This document shows, in pieces, positions 1 to 8,092 of a stretch of 64,000 bases of DNA. Both the position numbers and the translations under genes were made by a program. The number at the start of each line of letters is the position of its first letter. Within the stretch, counting starts at the first letter, position 1. Source of the DNA: Lysinibacillus fusiformis. GTDB taxonomy: Bacteria > Bacillota > Bacilli > Bacillales_A > Planococcaceae. The stretch is taken from positions 4,650,001 to 4,714,000 of the forward strand of contig NZ_CP041696.1 in NCBI RefSeq assembly GCF_007362955.1, read 5' to 3'. Below the pieces are notes generated by a model. That model had not been told where the DNA came from. It saw nothing but the letters and a program-made list of their open reading frames with translations, and did not search any database.

Positions 1-1012
1 GTAATTCAAGGCAAGTCTTATACATAACCATCGTTTCGCTTGTAGGTACTGCAATTGTTTTCGAGCGTTGGAAACCTTTTGTCATAGCACTACGACTATA
101 AGACAAACCTAATGTAACTGTTCGACCGACATATCCTGCTTCGCGTGTTCGACGCATAACGTCCTCACACATTTCTAGTAACGCCACGGATATTTCTTTT
201 CTTGTATGGTAGTCACGCATTAACATCTGACCTTTCCCAAAGCTTAGAGCTGAGTTTTTAACTAGAGGCTCTCCAAATATGGAAAGATCAATCCCATGCG
301 CATGGTGGTACAGTTGATTACCCATGATGCCAAATTTTTTCTCTAATTCATTTAAGTCAGCATTTGCTAATCCACCGACTGTTACTATCCCCATTGCATT
401 TAACTTGGCTTCCATCTGTTTTCCGATGCCCCACATCTCAGATAAAGGGCGCACAGACCAAAGCTTCGTTGGCACATCCTCGTAAGTCCACTTAGCAAAA
501 CCTGACTTTTTAGCTTCAAGGTCTAAAGCAAGTTTTGCCATCAGCATGTTAGGACCCATCCCAATAGCACTTGGGATACGAAACTGATCATATATCGCTT
601 TTTGAATTTCCTTTGCTGTATCTTCAGGAGGTCCCCAAAGCTTCGCTGTTTCAGTTAGGTCTACCCAACTCTCATCGACACTATAAATATGTATGCACTC
701 TGGCGGCACATACTTTGAAATAAGACGAGTAATAGCCATAGACATTTCAATAAAGAAACTCATCTTCGGTTCAAAAAGTTTGATGTCTGGATGCTTCGGT
801 ATTTCAAAACGACGATTTCCTGTTTTTATCTTAAATCGCTCCTTCATAGGTGGCGATGCAGCTAAGACGACGCTACCAGGTTGAGTGAAATTAGCTACGA
901 TTGCAATTGGGGTTGTCATGACGTCTAAACCTTCCAGCATTGCCATGCAACTGGCATAAAAGCTTTTCATATCAATACATATAATGGAACGCTCAGGCAG
1001 ATTTTCATACAT
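1..1012 (-). CDS. uvrX: Y-family DNA polymerase, UvrX/YqjW type (partial)
   Basis: Translation of the minus strand gives an uninterrupted 337-residue frame that runs off the window start, so the C-terminus is missing. It begins MYENLPERSIICIDMKSFYA, the usual start of UmuC/DinB-like polymerases with the first catalytic Asp in CIDMKSFYAS. The second catalytic motif is YSVDESWVDLT near residue 115, with the adjacent acidic pair. An HhH-like stretch (LSEMWGIGKQMEAKLNAMGI) follows near residue 190. The family performs error-prone lesion bypass. Its start codon overlaps the stop of the upstream YolD-like gene (TAATG), so the two are translationally coupled and share the SOS promoter. In B. subtilis the same pairing is yqjX-yqjW. 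Confidence in the family is high. Confidence 0.93.
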   Translation of the reverse strand, partial: MYENLPERSIICIDMKSFYASCMAMLEGLDVMTTPIAIVANFTQPGSVVLAASPPMKERFKIKTGNRRFEIPKHPDIKLFEPKMSFFIEMSMAITRLISKYVPPECIHIYSVDESWVDLTETAKLWGPPEDTAKEIQKAIYDQFRIPSAIGMGPNMLMAKLALDLEAKKSGFAKWTYEDVPTKLWSVRPLSEMWGIGKQMEAKLNAMGIVTVGGLANADLNELEKKFGIMGNQLYHHAHGIDLSIFGEPLVKNSALSFGKGQMLMRDYHTRKEISVALLEMCEDVMRRTREAGYVGRTVTLGLSYSRSAMTKGFQRSKTIAVPTSETMVMYKTCLEL

Positions 1013-1233
1013 TAAACGATCCCTCGCTCTTTATAGACAATTGGAACAATAGCAAGAACATTATCGATAATAAAAGTACGCTTTACCTGCCTTGTCAAAC
1101 AAAATGCTGTAAAAGAATCACCAACAACTTTAATGATTTTCACGCGCCTTTTCGTGATTTCACCCGACTTAGATACATACATCATGTTAATGAACTGTCC
1201 ACGTTGCATTGCTTTTACCAGTTGCTCTTTCAT
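1012..1233 (-). CDS. YolD-like family protein
   Basis: This encodes 73 residues. The family (YolD-like, PF08863) is a small protein nearly always encoded just upstream of a UvrX-type polymerase, and is proposed to be an UmuD-like partner by gene order only. The central part, with alternating hydrophobic residues and the pattern QFINMMYVSKSGEITKRRVKII, fits the single-domain beta-rich fold. A purine-rich ribosome binding site (GAAGG region near 1240) precedes the ATG. The stop codon overlaps the ATG of the polymerase. Two LexA-type boxes lie just upstream. Confidence 0.85.
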   Translation of the reverse strand: MKEQLVKAMQRGQFINMMYVSKSGEITKRRVKIIKVVGDSFTAFCLTRQVKRTFIIDNVLAIVPIVYKERGIV

Positions 1234-1262
1234 GCTAGCTTCTCCTTTTTCAAATAAAATAA

Positions 1263-1297
1263 GAACCTTTGTTCTTATATTATACGCACGTACGTTC
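1263..1297 (-). promoter_or_regulatory. SOS promoter with two LexA-type boxes
   Basis: GAACctttGTTC at 1263-1274 matches the Bacillus LexA (DinR) box GAAC-N4-GTTC exactly. A second copy with one mismatch (GCACgtacGTTC) lies at 1286-1297, 23 bases away, about two helical turns. Between them on the minus strand is TATAAT (about 1279-1284), a good -10 element, so LexA bound to either box would cover the promoter. The -35 is weak. Confidence 0.85.
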
Positions 1298-1471
1298 GTT
1301 TTTAGAAGTGGTAATTTTTACTAAATATTTGTCATTCATTCAGCAGCAAATAACAATGAGCTATTGTCTGGTTTATATATGTAAGCATAATTTACTATGC
1401 ATCTTGTTAATTTAGAGATTATAATAAATATTAGATTTACCCGAGTATCGGGCAGTAAGGAGCTGGTTGGA

Positions 1472-1798
1472 TTGAGTAACTTAGCACATACATATAAGCT
1501 ACCCTATTATGCAGTTGTCTTTGCTTCAGAGCGAACAGCGGGCGACAATGGCTACGGAGTAATGGCAACAAAAATGGACGAATTAGCAAGTAAACAAAGA
1601 GGATTTTTAGGTGCCGAAAGTGCAAGAGATGCAAATTTAGGGATCACCGTTTCATACTGGGAAACACTTGAGGATATTGCTGCTTGGAAAGAGCATGCAG
1701 CTCATCAAGTTGCTCAAGAACGTGGCAAAAAAGAATGGTATAGCCGATTTGCATTACGCATTTGTAAAGTAGAACGTGATTACCTATTTGAAATGTAA
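1472..1798 (+). CDS. yqjZ: Antibiotic biosynthesis monooxygenase-domain protein (YqjZ-like)
   Basis: The product is 108 residues from a TTG start chosen because AAGGAG lies nine bases upstream; a longer frame from 1397 has no ribosome binding site. The ABM fold (dimeric alpha-beta barrel) is recognised from YYAVVFASERT, then MATKMDELASKQRGFLGAESAR, and YWETLEDIAAWKEHAAH near residue 70. In B. subtilis yqjZ lies beside yqjW and yqjX, as here, which supports the assignment. The family includes quinol oxygenases and haem-degrading enzymes; the substrate here is unknown. A strong terminator follows. Confidence 0.82.
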   Translation: MSNLAHTYKLPYYAVVFASERTAGDNGYGVMATKMDELASKQRGFLGAESARDANLGITVSYWETLEDIAAWKEHAAHQVAQERGKKEWYSRFALRICKVERDYLFEM

Positions 1799-1815
1799 GG
1801 TGTCCAACCTTTCAT

Positions 1816-1852
1816 AAAGGATTGAATTCAGTACTGAACTCAATCCTTTTAA
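1816..1852 (+). terminator. Rho-independent terminator after yqjZ
   Basis: A hairpin of about 13 pairs is formed by AAAGGATTGA near 1816 and TCAATCCTTT near 1840, with one internal mismatch, followed by T-rich sequence. Confidence 0.85.
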
Positions 1853-2089
1853 TTTTTCAAAAAGACAAAATCTGGAACATTCTGTTTGGATTCCTAAAGA
1901 CGGTGAAGTTTTTTCTTTGTGATTATAAGTGAGCTTCTTAGTCTTTTTTACGCACTTATTACTCTATGCTACTGGTGCGATAATGGTTTTCAATTATATG
2001 TGCAATCTAGTGATTCAATCGATTTTAAGACGGGACAAGTTGATAATTGAGAAACCCTCTGAGTGTTTCTATTCAAATTGAATATCTTA

Positions 2090-3292
2090 CTAACCAATCT
2101 GTCGATTTCTAGCTGCACCTAGACCAAATATAAAGAGCAAGACTGACGCACAAACCAATAGTAGCAGTGGAAAAGTCCAGCTATTAGTTACATCATGCAA
2201 ATATCCGAAGAGTGTTGGTCCAGTAGCAGCAAGCAGGTAGCCGACTGATTGTGCCATACCCGATAAATCTGCCGCTTGATGTGCATTTACTGTACGTAGG
2301 CCAAAAAACATCATCGATAATCCAAACGCACATCCTCCTCCAATGCCTAGTAAAATAACCCACAGAACAATAAAATTCAAGCTTCCATAAAGTAATCCTA
2401 GAGTGCCAGTTAACAGCAAAATTGATGCAATGGTAACTAAAGAACGTTGACTGGACATACGTCCTGCGATGATTGGAACTATAAATGTAATTGGCAGTAA
2501 AGCTAACTGCATGATAGAAAGTAACCATCCAGATTGATCTGAACTTATTCCCTGTTGCTTTAAAATCTCTGGTAACCATGTGATCAGTACATAAAACACC
2601 ATGGATTGTAAACCCATAAACAAAGTTACTTGCCAGGCAAGAGCTGAACGCCATAAATTTACTCCACCGTCAACTTTTTGATTTGGAACGGAAGTCGTAC
2701 GTCCCTTCATACGTTTCATTTGAGGTAACCACAATAGAATTGCTACAAAACTCAGAATTCCCCAAACTCCCAGAGCACCTTGCCACCCAAAGCCTAAACT
2801 AACAGCAATAGGTACACTAAGCCCAGAAGCCATTGCGCCAAACAAATTCATAGAGATCGAATAGACACCTGTCATTAAGCCCATTTGTGTCGGAAACTCT
2901 CGCTTAATAAGGCCAGGCAATAATACATTACAGATGGCAATAGCTAGTCCAAGAATTGCTGTACCGACATATAAAGTAGCCACCCCTGATAGAGAACGTA
3001 AAATAATACCAATCATAAGAAAAATGACTGAAATTAGAATAAGAAATTCCATGCTAAATTTTCGTCCTAATCTAGGTACGAAAGGTGAAAAAAGTGCAAA
3101 AGCCAGTAAAGGTAACGTAGTAATCATGCCTGCTAATGTATTTGAAAGATGCAGATTGTCTCTAATAACACCCACTAAAGGTCCCACCGAGGTTAAGGGA
3201 GCCCGTAAATTGGTTGCAACAAATATGATGCCTACAATAATCACCCATACTGATGATTTTTTTATTTCTTGATTATTACTCATTTGACGCAT
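2090..3292 (-). CDS. MFS transporter, CynX/NimT (YycB) type
   Basis: This is a 400-residue integral membrane protein with about twelve hydrophobic segments. The N-terminal NLRAPLTSVGPL motif in helix 1 is characteristic of the cyanate/nitroimidazole (CynX/NimT) subgroup of the major facilitator superfamily, as is the LGIGGGCAFGLSMMFFGLRT stretch in the second half. Members export or take up small anions or drugs, and the substrate cannot be read from sequence. The start is fixed by AGGAGG six bases upstream of the ATG. The XRE-cupin regulator lies upstream in the same direction, with about 540 bases between, and is a plausible regulator. Confidence 0.85.
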   Translation of the reverse strand: MRQMSNNQEIKKSSVWVIIVGIIFVATNLRAPLTSVGPLVGVIRDNLHLSNTLAGMITTLPLLAFALFSPFVPRLGRKFSMEFLILISVIFLMIGIILRSLSGVATLYVGTAILGLAIAICNVLLPGLIKREFPTQMGLMTGVYSISMNLFGAMASGLSVPIAVSLGFGWQGALGVWGILSFVAILLWLPQMKRMKGRTTSVPNQKVDGGVNLWRSALAWQVTLFMGLQSMVFYVLITWLPEILKQQGISSDQSGWLLSIMQLALLPITFIVPIIAGRMSSQRSLVTIASILLLTGTLGLLYGSLNFIVLWVILLGIGGGCAFGLSMMFFGLRTVNAHQAADLSGMAQSVGYLLAATGPTLFGYLHDVTNSWTFPLLLLVCASVLLFIFGLGAARNRQIG

Positions 3293-3550
3293 GATGTTCC
3301 TCCTGCTATTTTTACATATTGAAATGTCGATATTACTATAACGACTGCTTCCAAATTCTATTAAGTATATTATAATATATCACAAAACTAATAAAGTACA
3401 ATAAAATATATTAACAGGTTTGTAAATAGGGATATCTAAAAAGACCTCCAACAATAACGACTATTTGCCTAAAGCGTAATAACCCGTTACACTTTCGCTG
3501 CAAATAAGATTCACAGGAATCTAGACGGAAGTTTACTTTTTTACAAAAAA

Positions 3551-3690
3551 AGAGGCTGGTACAAAAGAGAAAAAGTGTTAGATCGACAGCAGTCAATCTA
3601 ACACTTTTTTGCTGTAAGCGTTGATGTCCGCTACGGCGGACGCTTTCCTGGGGTCGCCGCCTTCGCTACCATCAACTAGTGCTCTCTTCT
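3551..3690 (+). repeat. Dispersed intergenic repeat with hairpin and GC-rich tail
   Basis: The gap between the MFS gene and the XRE gene contains GGCTGGTACAAAAGAG followed by a hairpin, AGTGTTAGAT paired with ATCTAACACT and then T6, at about 3570-3610. A GC-rich segment follows (GTCCGCTACGGCGGACGCTTTCCTGGGG region) unlike the surrounding AT-rich DNA. The first part recurs inverted at 25429-25479, and the GCTTTCCTGGGG part recurs at about 58520. Such elements are common in intergenic DNA of Bacillaceae. The hairpin may also terminate transcription. Confidence 0.7.
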
Positions 3691-3834
3691 AAATTTCCCT
3701 TCATTTTAGATAGTAAAAATTTAATAACGCCTTTGCTCCTCTTTCTTAAAATTTAAAGTTATGTCCCAGCATCTTGCTATTTTATACTTTTAGGACAACC
3801 CCATATTTGTACTGCGCAATTGTTGATATGGGAG

Positions 3835-4410
3835 TTAATAATTTGGCGCATATTTCAATATAATGTGGAGGACCACAACATCATTAGAATCATTTATATA
3901 CGAATGTGTGCCATCTGCGCGAAAACTAATAGCATCGTATTGATTCAGAATGTAAGACTCATTGTTAACATTAATTTTAACTTTTCCCGACATGACTGTA
4001 GCTAGTTCCGTTGTATTAGGGTGATGTTTCTCAGGATAGTAGGAGCTATTTGGTTGTAAATAAGCTCTAAACATCTCAGTTTCATTGCTTATATTTTGAA
4101 AAACCGGCTCAATTACCCAATTTTCTCCCTCCTCAGCAATACTTAATCCTTGCCCGGCTCTAGATAGACTCACACTGTTGTCAGCAGCAAATAATTCCAT
4201 AAGCGGTACAGATAAACTTTTCGAAATTTTCCACAGCATACCTAATGTAGGATTGGTTTCTCCACGCTCAATATTTCCAAGTGTTAGCTTGCTCACACCA
4301 GAAATTTTTGATAAATCTTCAAGACTCAATTGCTTATCCTTACGAAGCTTTTTTAGTACTGCCCCGACTTGTAAAACAACTTGTTTGTGATCATCATTTC
4401 CCATACTCAT
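3835..4410 (-). CDS. XRE-family transcriptional regulator with cupin sensor domain
   Basis: The product is 191 residues. Residues 15-70 form a helix-turn-helix of the Cro/CI type (LRKDKQLSLEDLSKISGVSKLTLGNIERGETNPTLGMLWKISKSL). Residues 110-185 form a cupin_2 barrel, with HHPNTTELATVMSGKVKI and a distal GTHSY histidine. This architecture (SutR/PuuR-like) usually senses a small organic ligand and controls a neighbouring transporter or catabolic gene. Here the closest candidate is the MFS gene downstream on the same strand. AGGAG lies seven bases before the ATG. Confidence 0.88.
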   Translation of the reverse strand: MSMGNDDHKQVVLQVGAVLKKLRKDKQLSLEDLSKISGVSKLTLGNIERGETNPTLGMLWKISKSLSVPLMELFAADNSVSLSRAGQGLSIAEEGENWVIEPVFQNISNETEMFRAYLQPNSSYYPEKHHPNTTELATVMSGKVKINVNNESYILNQYDAISFRADGTHSYINDSNDVVVLHIILKYAPNY

Positions 4411-4639
4411 TTCAACTCTCCTTTTTTAGGATAGATTACAAAAAAAGCAAAAGCATAATTTTACCGATTGTTGTCGGCAGAATAATAATAAGTAAACCTT
4501 ATTATACATGATGATTGCTAATACGAACAAAAAGCCTATTATAATATATTTACTATCAAACTATATTCCGACACTTTTCAATTCACTCAGCGAAGGATTT
4601 CAAAAATAATTAGTAGAATTATATTTAGATAAAGTAAAG

Positions 4640-4846
4640 AGGTTACAGAATAACAAAGACGATCAATATCAACAATAATGATTTTGGCTATGGAGGATTC
4701 AGCTTTAAGAATTTCGATGGTCATACTTTTAGCGTTTGTAACCTCCTAGTCAATGACTCTTCACCTTGCATTAACGCTCAAGTACAATTAATATGTAATC
4801 AAAGCTCGACATTAGACAATATAAAGGATGCATACAATGGATAATC
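4640..4846 (+). pseudogene. Remnant of a VOC/glyoxalase-like protein
   Basis: In the gap before the TPR gene, one plus-strand frame reads NDFGYGGFSFKNFDGHTFSV, which resembles the last strand of VOC-fold proteins (GxxFxDPDGHxFEV). There is no start codon with a ribosome binding site, the frame is closed upstream by a TAA, and the rest of the domain is absent. It ends by running into the start of the TPR gene. The reading is suggestive only. Confidence 0.35.
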
Positions 4847-5322
4847 AATTAAATGATATAATCACTGCTAGAAAAAATGGACAGCTAGAGAAGGCAAATG
4901 AATTAATATTAAAGTTAGTTGAGGAAGAGCCAGACAATGCATTATATCACTATCATTGTGCATGGATCTATGATTCATTAGGGGAAGAAAAAGAGGCCAT
5001 TCCACATTATGAAAAAGCGATTCATCTAGGACTTGAAAGAGAAAATTTAGAAGGTGCTTATTTAGGATTAGGTAGTACATATCGAACATTAGGTCAATAT
5101 GTGCAATCCAAACGTGTTTTTGAACAAGCAATTCGAGAATTCCCGCAAGCAGAGCATATGAAGGTCTTCCATGCGATGACACTTTATAATCTAGGTGAAT
5201 TTTCAACGGCAATGGAAACATTATTAAATAGTTTGATACTCACAACCAATCATGAGGGCATACAAGCGTACAGCAAAGCTATTAAATTTTACAGTGACAA
5301 GCTAGATCAAACTTGGGCGTAA
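4837..5322 (+). CDS. Tetratricopeptide repeat protein
   Basis: The product is 161 residues from the ATG at 4837. The earlier ATG at 4828 lies inside the AAAGGA ribosome binding site, so it is less likely. It contains three to four TPR units, visible as ALYHYHCAWIYDSLGEEKEAIPHYEKAIHLGL, then AYLGLGSTYRTLGQYVQSKRVFEQAIREFP, then MKVFHAMTLYNLGEFSTAMETLLNSL. No signal peptide or second domain is present, so it is a cytoplasmic protein-interaction scaffold of unknown partner. It is monocistronic and ends in a shared terminator. Confidence 0.85.
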   Translation: MDNQLNDIITARKNGQLEKANELILKLVEEEPDNALYHYHCAWIYDSLGEEKEAIPHYEKAIHLGLERENLEGAYLGLGSTYRTLGQYVQSKRVFEQAIREFPQAEHMKVFHAMTLYNLGEFSTAMETLLNSLILTTNHEGIQAYSKAIKFYSDKLDQTWA

Positions 5323-5343
5323 TAATTGACATAAGCTATCACC

Positions 5344-5380
5344 AAAAAATCAGGCTCACTTATGAGAACCTGATTTTTTG
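5344..5380. terminator. Bidirectional terminator between convergent genes
   Basis: AAAAATCAGG and CCTGATTTTT form a stem around a loop of about 14 bases. A and T tracts on both sides allow use from either strand, serving the TPR gene and the DUF3955 gene. Confidence 0.85.
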
Positions 5381-5385
5381 TTTTG

Positions 5386-5601
5386 CTATTTAGCAACATT
5401 GATCTTTTTAACAGTTGAAAAGATTGCGACACATAATAACAAAATAATCCCCGTAAAGAATAATAGAAAACCCACTGGAATTAAAAAGAATGGTTCAATC
5501 AAAGTGCCATCTGGTGCTACTTCACTCCCGATTATAGCATTAGCAGCAAAACAAATTATTCCTAAAAGAATTGGTGTAGCAACAATTCGATATTTTTTCA
5601 T
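5386..5601 (-). CDS. Small membrane protein, DUF3955-like
   Basis: The product is 71 residues from an ATG preceded by GGAGG at ten bases; a slightly longer frame from 5625 starts upstream of that site. There are two membrane helices, about residues 8-26 and 42-65, joined by a loop reading APDGTLIEPFFLIPVGFLLFFTGI. The phrase EPFFLIPVGF and the short length resemble DUF3955 membrane proteins. Function is unknown. Confidence 0.65.
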   Translation of the reverse strand: MKKYRIVATPILLGIICFAANAIIGSEVAPDGTLIEPFFLIPVGFLLFFTGIILLLCVAIFSTVKKINVAK

Positions 5602-5695
5602 AACATTTTTTCCTCCATTAATCATTCATTTTTAAAATTGAAAACTTGATGGTTTAAAATTGGGACATAACTATTGTAATGCCTAGTTTTTCGGA

Positions 5696-5779
5696 TCATT
5701 CTGTAACACTCGCTTTGCTCTTTTCCGGTTTCTGATCCAACATAGACGCGATAGTAAGCCAAATGATTTTTTTATTCAT
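5696..5779 (-). CDS. Possible 27-residue peptide
   Basis: A short frame starts with ATG five bases after AGAGGTG and reads MNKKIIWLTIASMLDQKPEK and a few further residues. The first half is hydrophobic after two lysines, like a leader. Nothing similar is recognised, and a frame this short could be chance. The rest of the gap from about 5630 to 6257 holds an inverted repeat and a terminator but no other gene that I can support. Confidence 0.25.
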   Translation of the reverse strand: MNKKIIWLTIASMLDQKPEKSKASVTE

Positions 5780-6031
5780 GTAGCACCTCTCCCTTAATTC
5801 CTATTGCTATATTAAACAAAAATAAATATTAAGTCAATATTTATTTATCGAAAAACAATAAAATGTTATTGTATTTCATTTCATCTTTATCGATTACTCG
5901 CAAGAAGAAGCTGTTATCGAGTTGTCTAGACCTTGTGCAAGAAAAACAACAACTTCAGCCCTAAAACCCCTTTCCTTTTGAATCATAAGTATTAAACTTA
6001 TGTCATTTACCCAAAATGCTTGTAAAATAAT

Positions 6032-6061
6032 GAATGCATGTTAAAATAAGAACATGCATTC
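6032..6061. repeat. Perfect 11-bp inverted repeat
   Basis: GAATGCATGTT (6032-6042) and AACATGCATTC (6051-6061) are perfect inverted copies around an 8-base spacer. No T-tract follows, so it is not an obvious terminator. It could be a stable hairpin or a protein-binding site. Confidence 0.55.
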
Positions 6062-6177
6062 TCACTCTTTTAGTACTTCTCGTGAAGGGATTTGGTTGTA
6101 AAAAATAACAAGGCGCGAATAGTTAATTGATAAATACACTAATCAATGTCGGATAATCTGTTATTAAACTATATAAA

Positions 6178-6213
6178 AACGGCTGCTCAGTAACTAGCAA
6201 CCGTTCTTTTTTA
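6178..6213 (-). terminator. Terminator of the acyl-CoA operon
   Basis: AACGGCTGCT and AGCAACCGTT pair with one mismatch. An A-tract on the left reads as T on the minus strand, immediately after the last gene of the operon; the right side also has T6. Confidence 0.75.
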
Positions 6214-6257
6214 TTGATATTTCATTTGTGGTACCCCTAAAATGCCTGCAATCGTTC

Positions 6258-7304
6258 TTAGTTAATAGCTTTAGATGCTTGTTTGATGAGTGCCGCTACC
6301 ATTTTATCCATTTGTGCAAAGCGATCATCCTGCGTCTGCCCTTTCACATAACGATAATAGATTTGCTGACAAATCACTGCTAATTTAAAGTATGCAAATG
6401 TCATATAATAATTAATGGATGAGACATCACGCCCACTTTTCTCGGCATAACGAGTAATGAATTCTTGTCGTGAATAGAATCCTGGTAAAATCGTAATTGG
6501 CGGTTCTCCCAATGCATATAGCAGCATTTTCGGGTCATCTGCATGCATCCAGTAGCTCATCGCTACACCAAGATCTGCTAAAGGATCTCCAACAGTTGTC
6601 ATTTCCCAATCAAAAAGCCCAATCATCTTGGTATAGTCCTCGGAAAACATCGCATTGTTTAACTTATAATCATAGTGAATAATTGTCGCCTCAGCATTCG
6701 TCGGGACATTTTCTTTGAGCCAAGCCGTTAGCGCTTCTACTTCTGCAAACTGTGCCGTTTTTGCCTTATCATAACGTTCTATCCAGCCATGCACTTGACG
6801 CTGCATAAATCCTTCTGGCTTCACCATGTCTTTTAACGACGTTTCCGCATATGGTATTGCATGTAGTGCAACAAGCGAATCGACCATCTTTTCGGACAAC
6901 TGGCGTGCTAATTCCTCTGTATTTTCTGTTCCAACCGGAAAACGAGTATCTAGTACGATGCCTTTCTTACGTTCCATTAAGAAGAAATCACTGCCAATTA
7001 TAGCATCATCACTGACATAGACATAAGGTGTTGGCACCATGGCTAAAAACGGCTGCAGCGCCGACAGAATGGTAAATTCACGTTTCATATCATGTGCTTT
7101 CTTCGCAACTGGTCCAAGAGGTGGCCGACGTAGAACAACTTCAAAATCCCCGATCTTCAGACAATAGGTCAAATTTGAATGACCTGCACTAAATTGCGTA
7201 ATTTCTAACTTGCCCTCTGGTAAATCTAGAAATTGTGTCTTTAAAAATGCATGTAATCTCTGTGCATCAATACGTTCACTTGCCCTTACTTGCATCGTAT
7301 CCAT
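6258..7304 (-). CDS. APH-family phosphotransferase of the ACAD10/11 (LvaA-like) group
   Basis: The product is 348 residues with the aminoglycoside phosphotransferase/choline kinase fold. The nucleotide-binding segment is SAGHSNLTYCLKI (39-51), the catalytic loop is HYDYKLNN (H210, D212, N217), and the metal-binding motif is FDWE (231-234) followed by TTVGDPLADLG. Homologues fused to or encoded beside acyl-CoA dehydrogenases phosphorylate 4-hydroxyacyl-CoA (Pseudomonas LvaA, kinase domains of animal ACAD10/11). Here the gene is third in an operon with exactly those partners, so a hydroxyacyl-CoA kinase role is a reasonable inference, not antibiotic resistance. GGGGGG lies five bases before the ATG and the gap from the preceding gene is 11 bases. 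Confidence 0.82.
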   Translation of the reverse strand: MDTMQVRASERIDAQRLHAFLKTQFLDLPEGKLEITQFSAGHSNLTYCLKIGDFEVVLRRPPLGPVAKKAHDMKREFTILSALQPFLAMVPTPYVYVSDDAIIGSDFFLMERKKGIVLDTRFPVGTENTEELARQLSEKMVDSLVALHAIPYAETSLKDMVKPEGFMQRQVHGWIERYDKAKTAQFAEVEALTAWLKENVPTNAEATIIHYDYKLNNAMFSEDYTKMIGLFDWEMTTVGDPLADLGVAMSYWMHADDPKMLLYALGEPPITILPGFYSRQEFITRYAEKSGRDVSSINYYMTFAYFKLAVICQQIYYRYVKGQTQDDRFAQMDKMVAALIKQASKAIN

Positions 7305-7315
7305 GATATCCCCCC

Positions 7316-8092
7316 TTAAATGATTGAACTCATGCCACCATCCACGACAATGACATCCCCTGTGACATAATCGGAAGCTGCCGCTGCTAAAAATAGCGCT
7401 ACCCCTTTTAAATCATTTTCCGACCCTAAACGTTTTAACGGAGTGACACCCATTAAATAATCTTGTCCACGTTCAATTAAGATGCTGGACATTTTCGTTG
7501 GGAAAAACCCAGGCGCAATCGCATTGACATTCACACCGTGGGGCCCCCATTTCACTGCTAAATCTTTCGTTAAGGTGATGACTGCGCCTTTACTTGCGTT
7601 ATAGCCAATTGTATCCATGAAGTCAGGTAGTGTGCCGCCAAGCCCTGCAATCGAGGCGATATTAATTATTTTTCCTGACTGCTGTCCAAGCATCTCTTTG
7701 CCAACTGCCTGACTCATTAAAAACGTACCATTGACGTTGACATCGAATACCTTTTGCCAAGCATCATATGGCATGTCTACAGCAGGTGTGCCCCAAGATG
7801 CACCGCTGTTATTGACCAAAATATCAATACGACCAAAGGTTTCTTTCGTTTTTGCGACTACATTCGCAACGTCTTCTGGTTTTGTCACATCACATGCAAG
7901 TGCTAATGTTTGTACACCGAATGCTGCTAGTTCTAGCGCTACTTCTTCACACGCATCAACCTTACGTGAGCACAGCACAACATTAGCGCCTGCCTCTGCA
8001 AAGCCTTGCGCAATTTGTGCTCCAAGTCCACGCCCGCCCCCTGTCACAATAGCCGTTTTACCCTTTAAGCTAAATAGGTCTAGTACGCTCAT
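7316..8092 (-). CDS. Short-chain dehydrogenase/reductase
   Basis: The product is 258 residues, a classical SDR. The Rossmann motif TGGGRGLG is at 17-24, NNSGAS at 94-99 (Ser where Ala is usual in NNAG), catalytic Ser147 in NIASIAG, and YNASK with Tyr164 and Lys168. The C-terminal GDVIVVDGG is typical. It oxidises or reduces a hydroxyl/keto group with NAD(P). Its ATG overlaps the stop of the acyl-CoA dehydrogenase gene (ATGA), so it is co-translated with it. The natural substrate is probably an acyl-CoA or hydroxy-acid intermediate of this operon. Confidence 0.9.
   Translation of the reverse strand: MSVLDLFSLKGKTAIVTGGGRGLGAQIAQGFAEAGANVVLCSRKVDACEEVALELAAFGVQTLALACDVTKPEDVANVVAKTKETFGRIDILVNNSGASWGTPAVDMPYDAWQKVFDVNVNGTFLMSQAVGKEMLGQQSGKIINIASIAGLGGTLPDFMDTIGYNASKGAVITLTKDLAVKWGPHGVNVNAIAPGFFPTKMSSILIERGQDYLMGVTPLKRLGSENDLKGVALFLAAAASDYVTGDVIVVDGGMSSII

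Noticed and set aside
3411..3596. 61-codon minus-strand frame near the repeat at 3.55 kb
   Set aside because: It overlaps the hairpin repeat, lacks a ribosome binding site and resembles no protein.
6258..7304. Aminoglycoside resistance interpretation of the APH-fold gene
   Set aside because: Its operon with an acyl-CoA dehydrogenase and SDR and its FadR-type operator fit the ACAD-associated kinase group instead.
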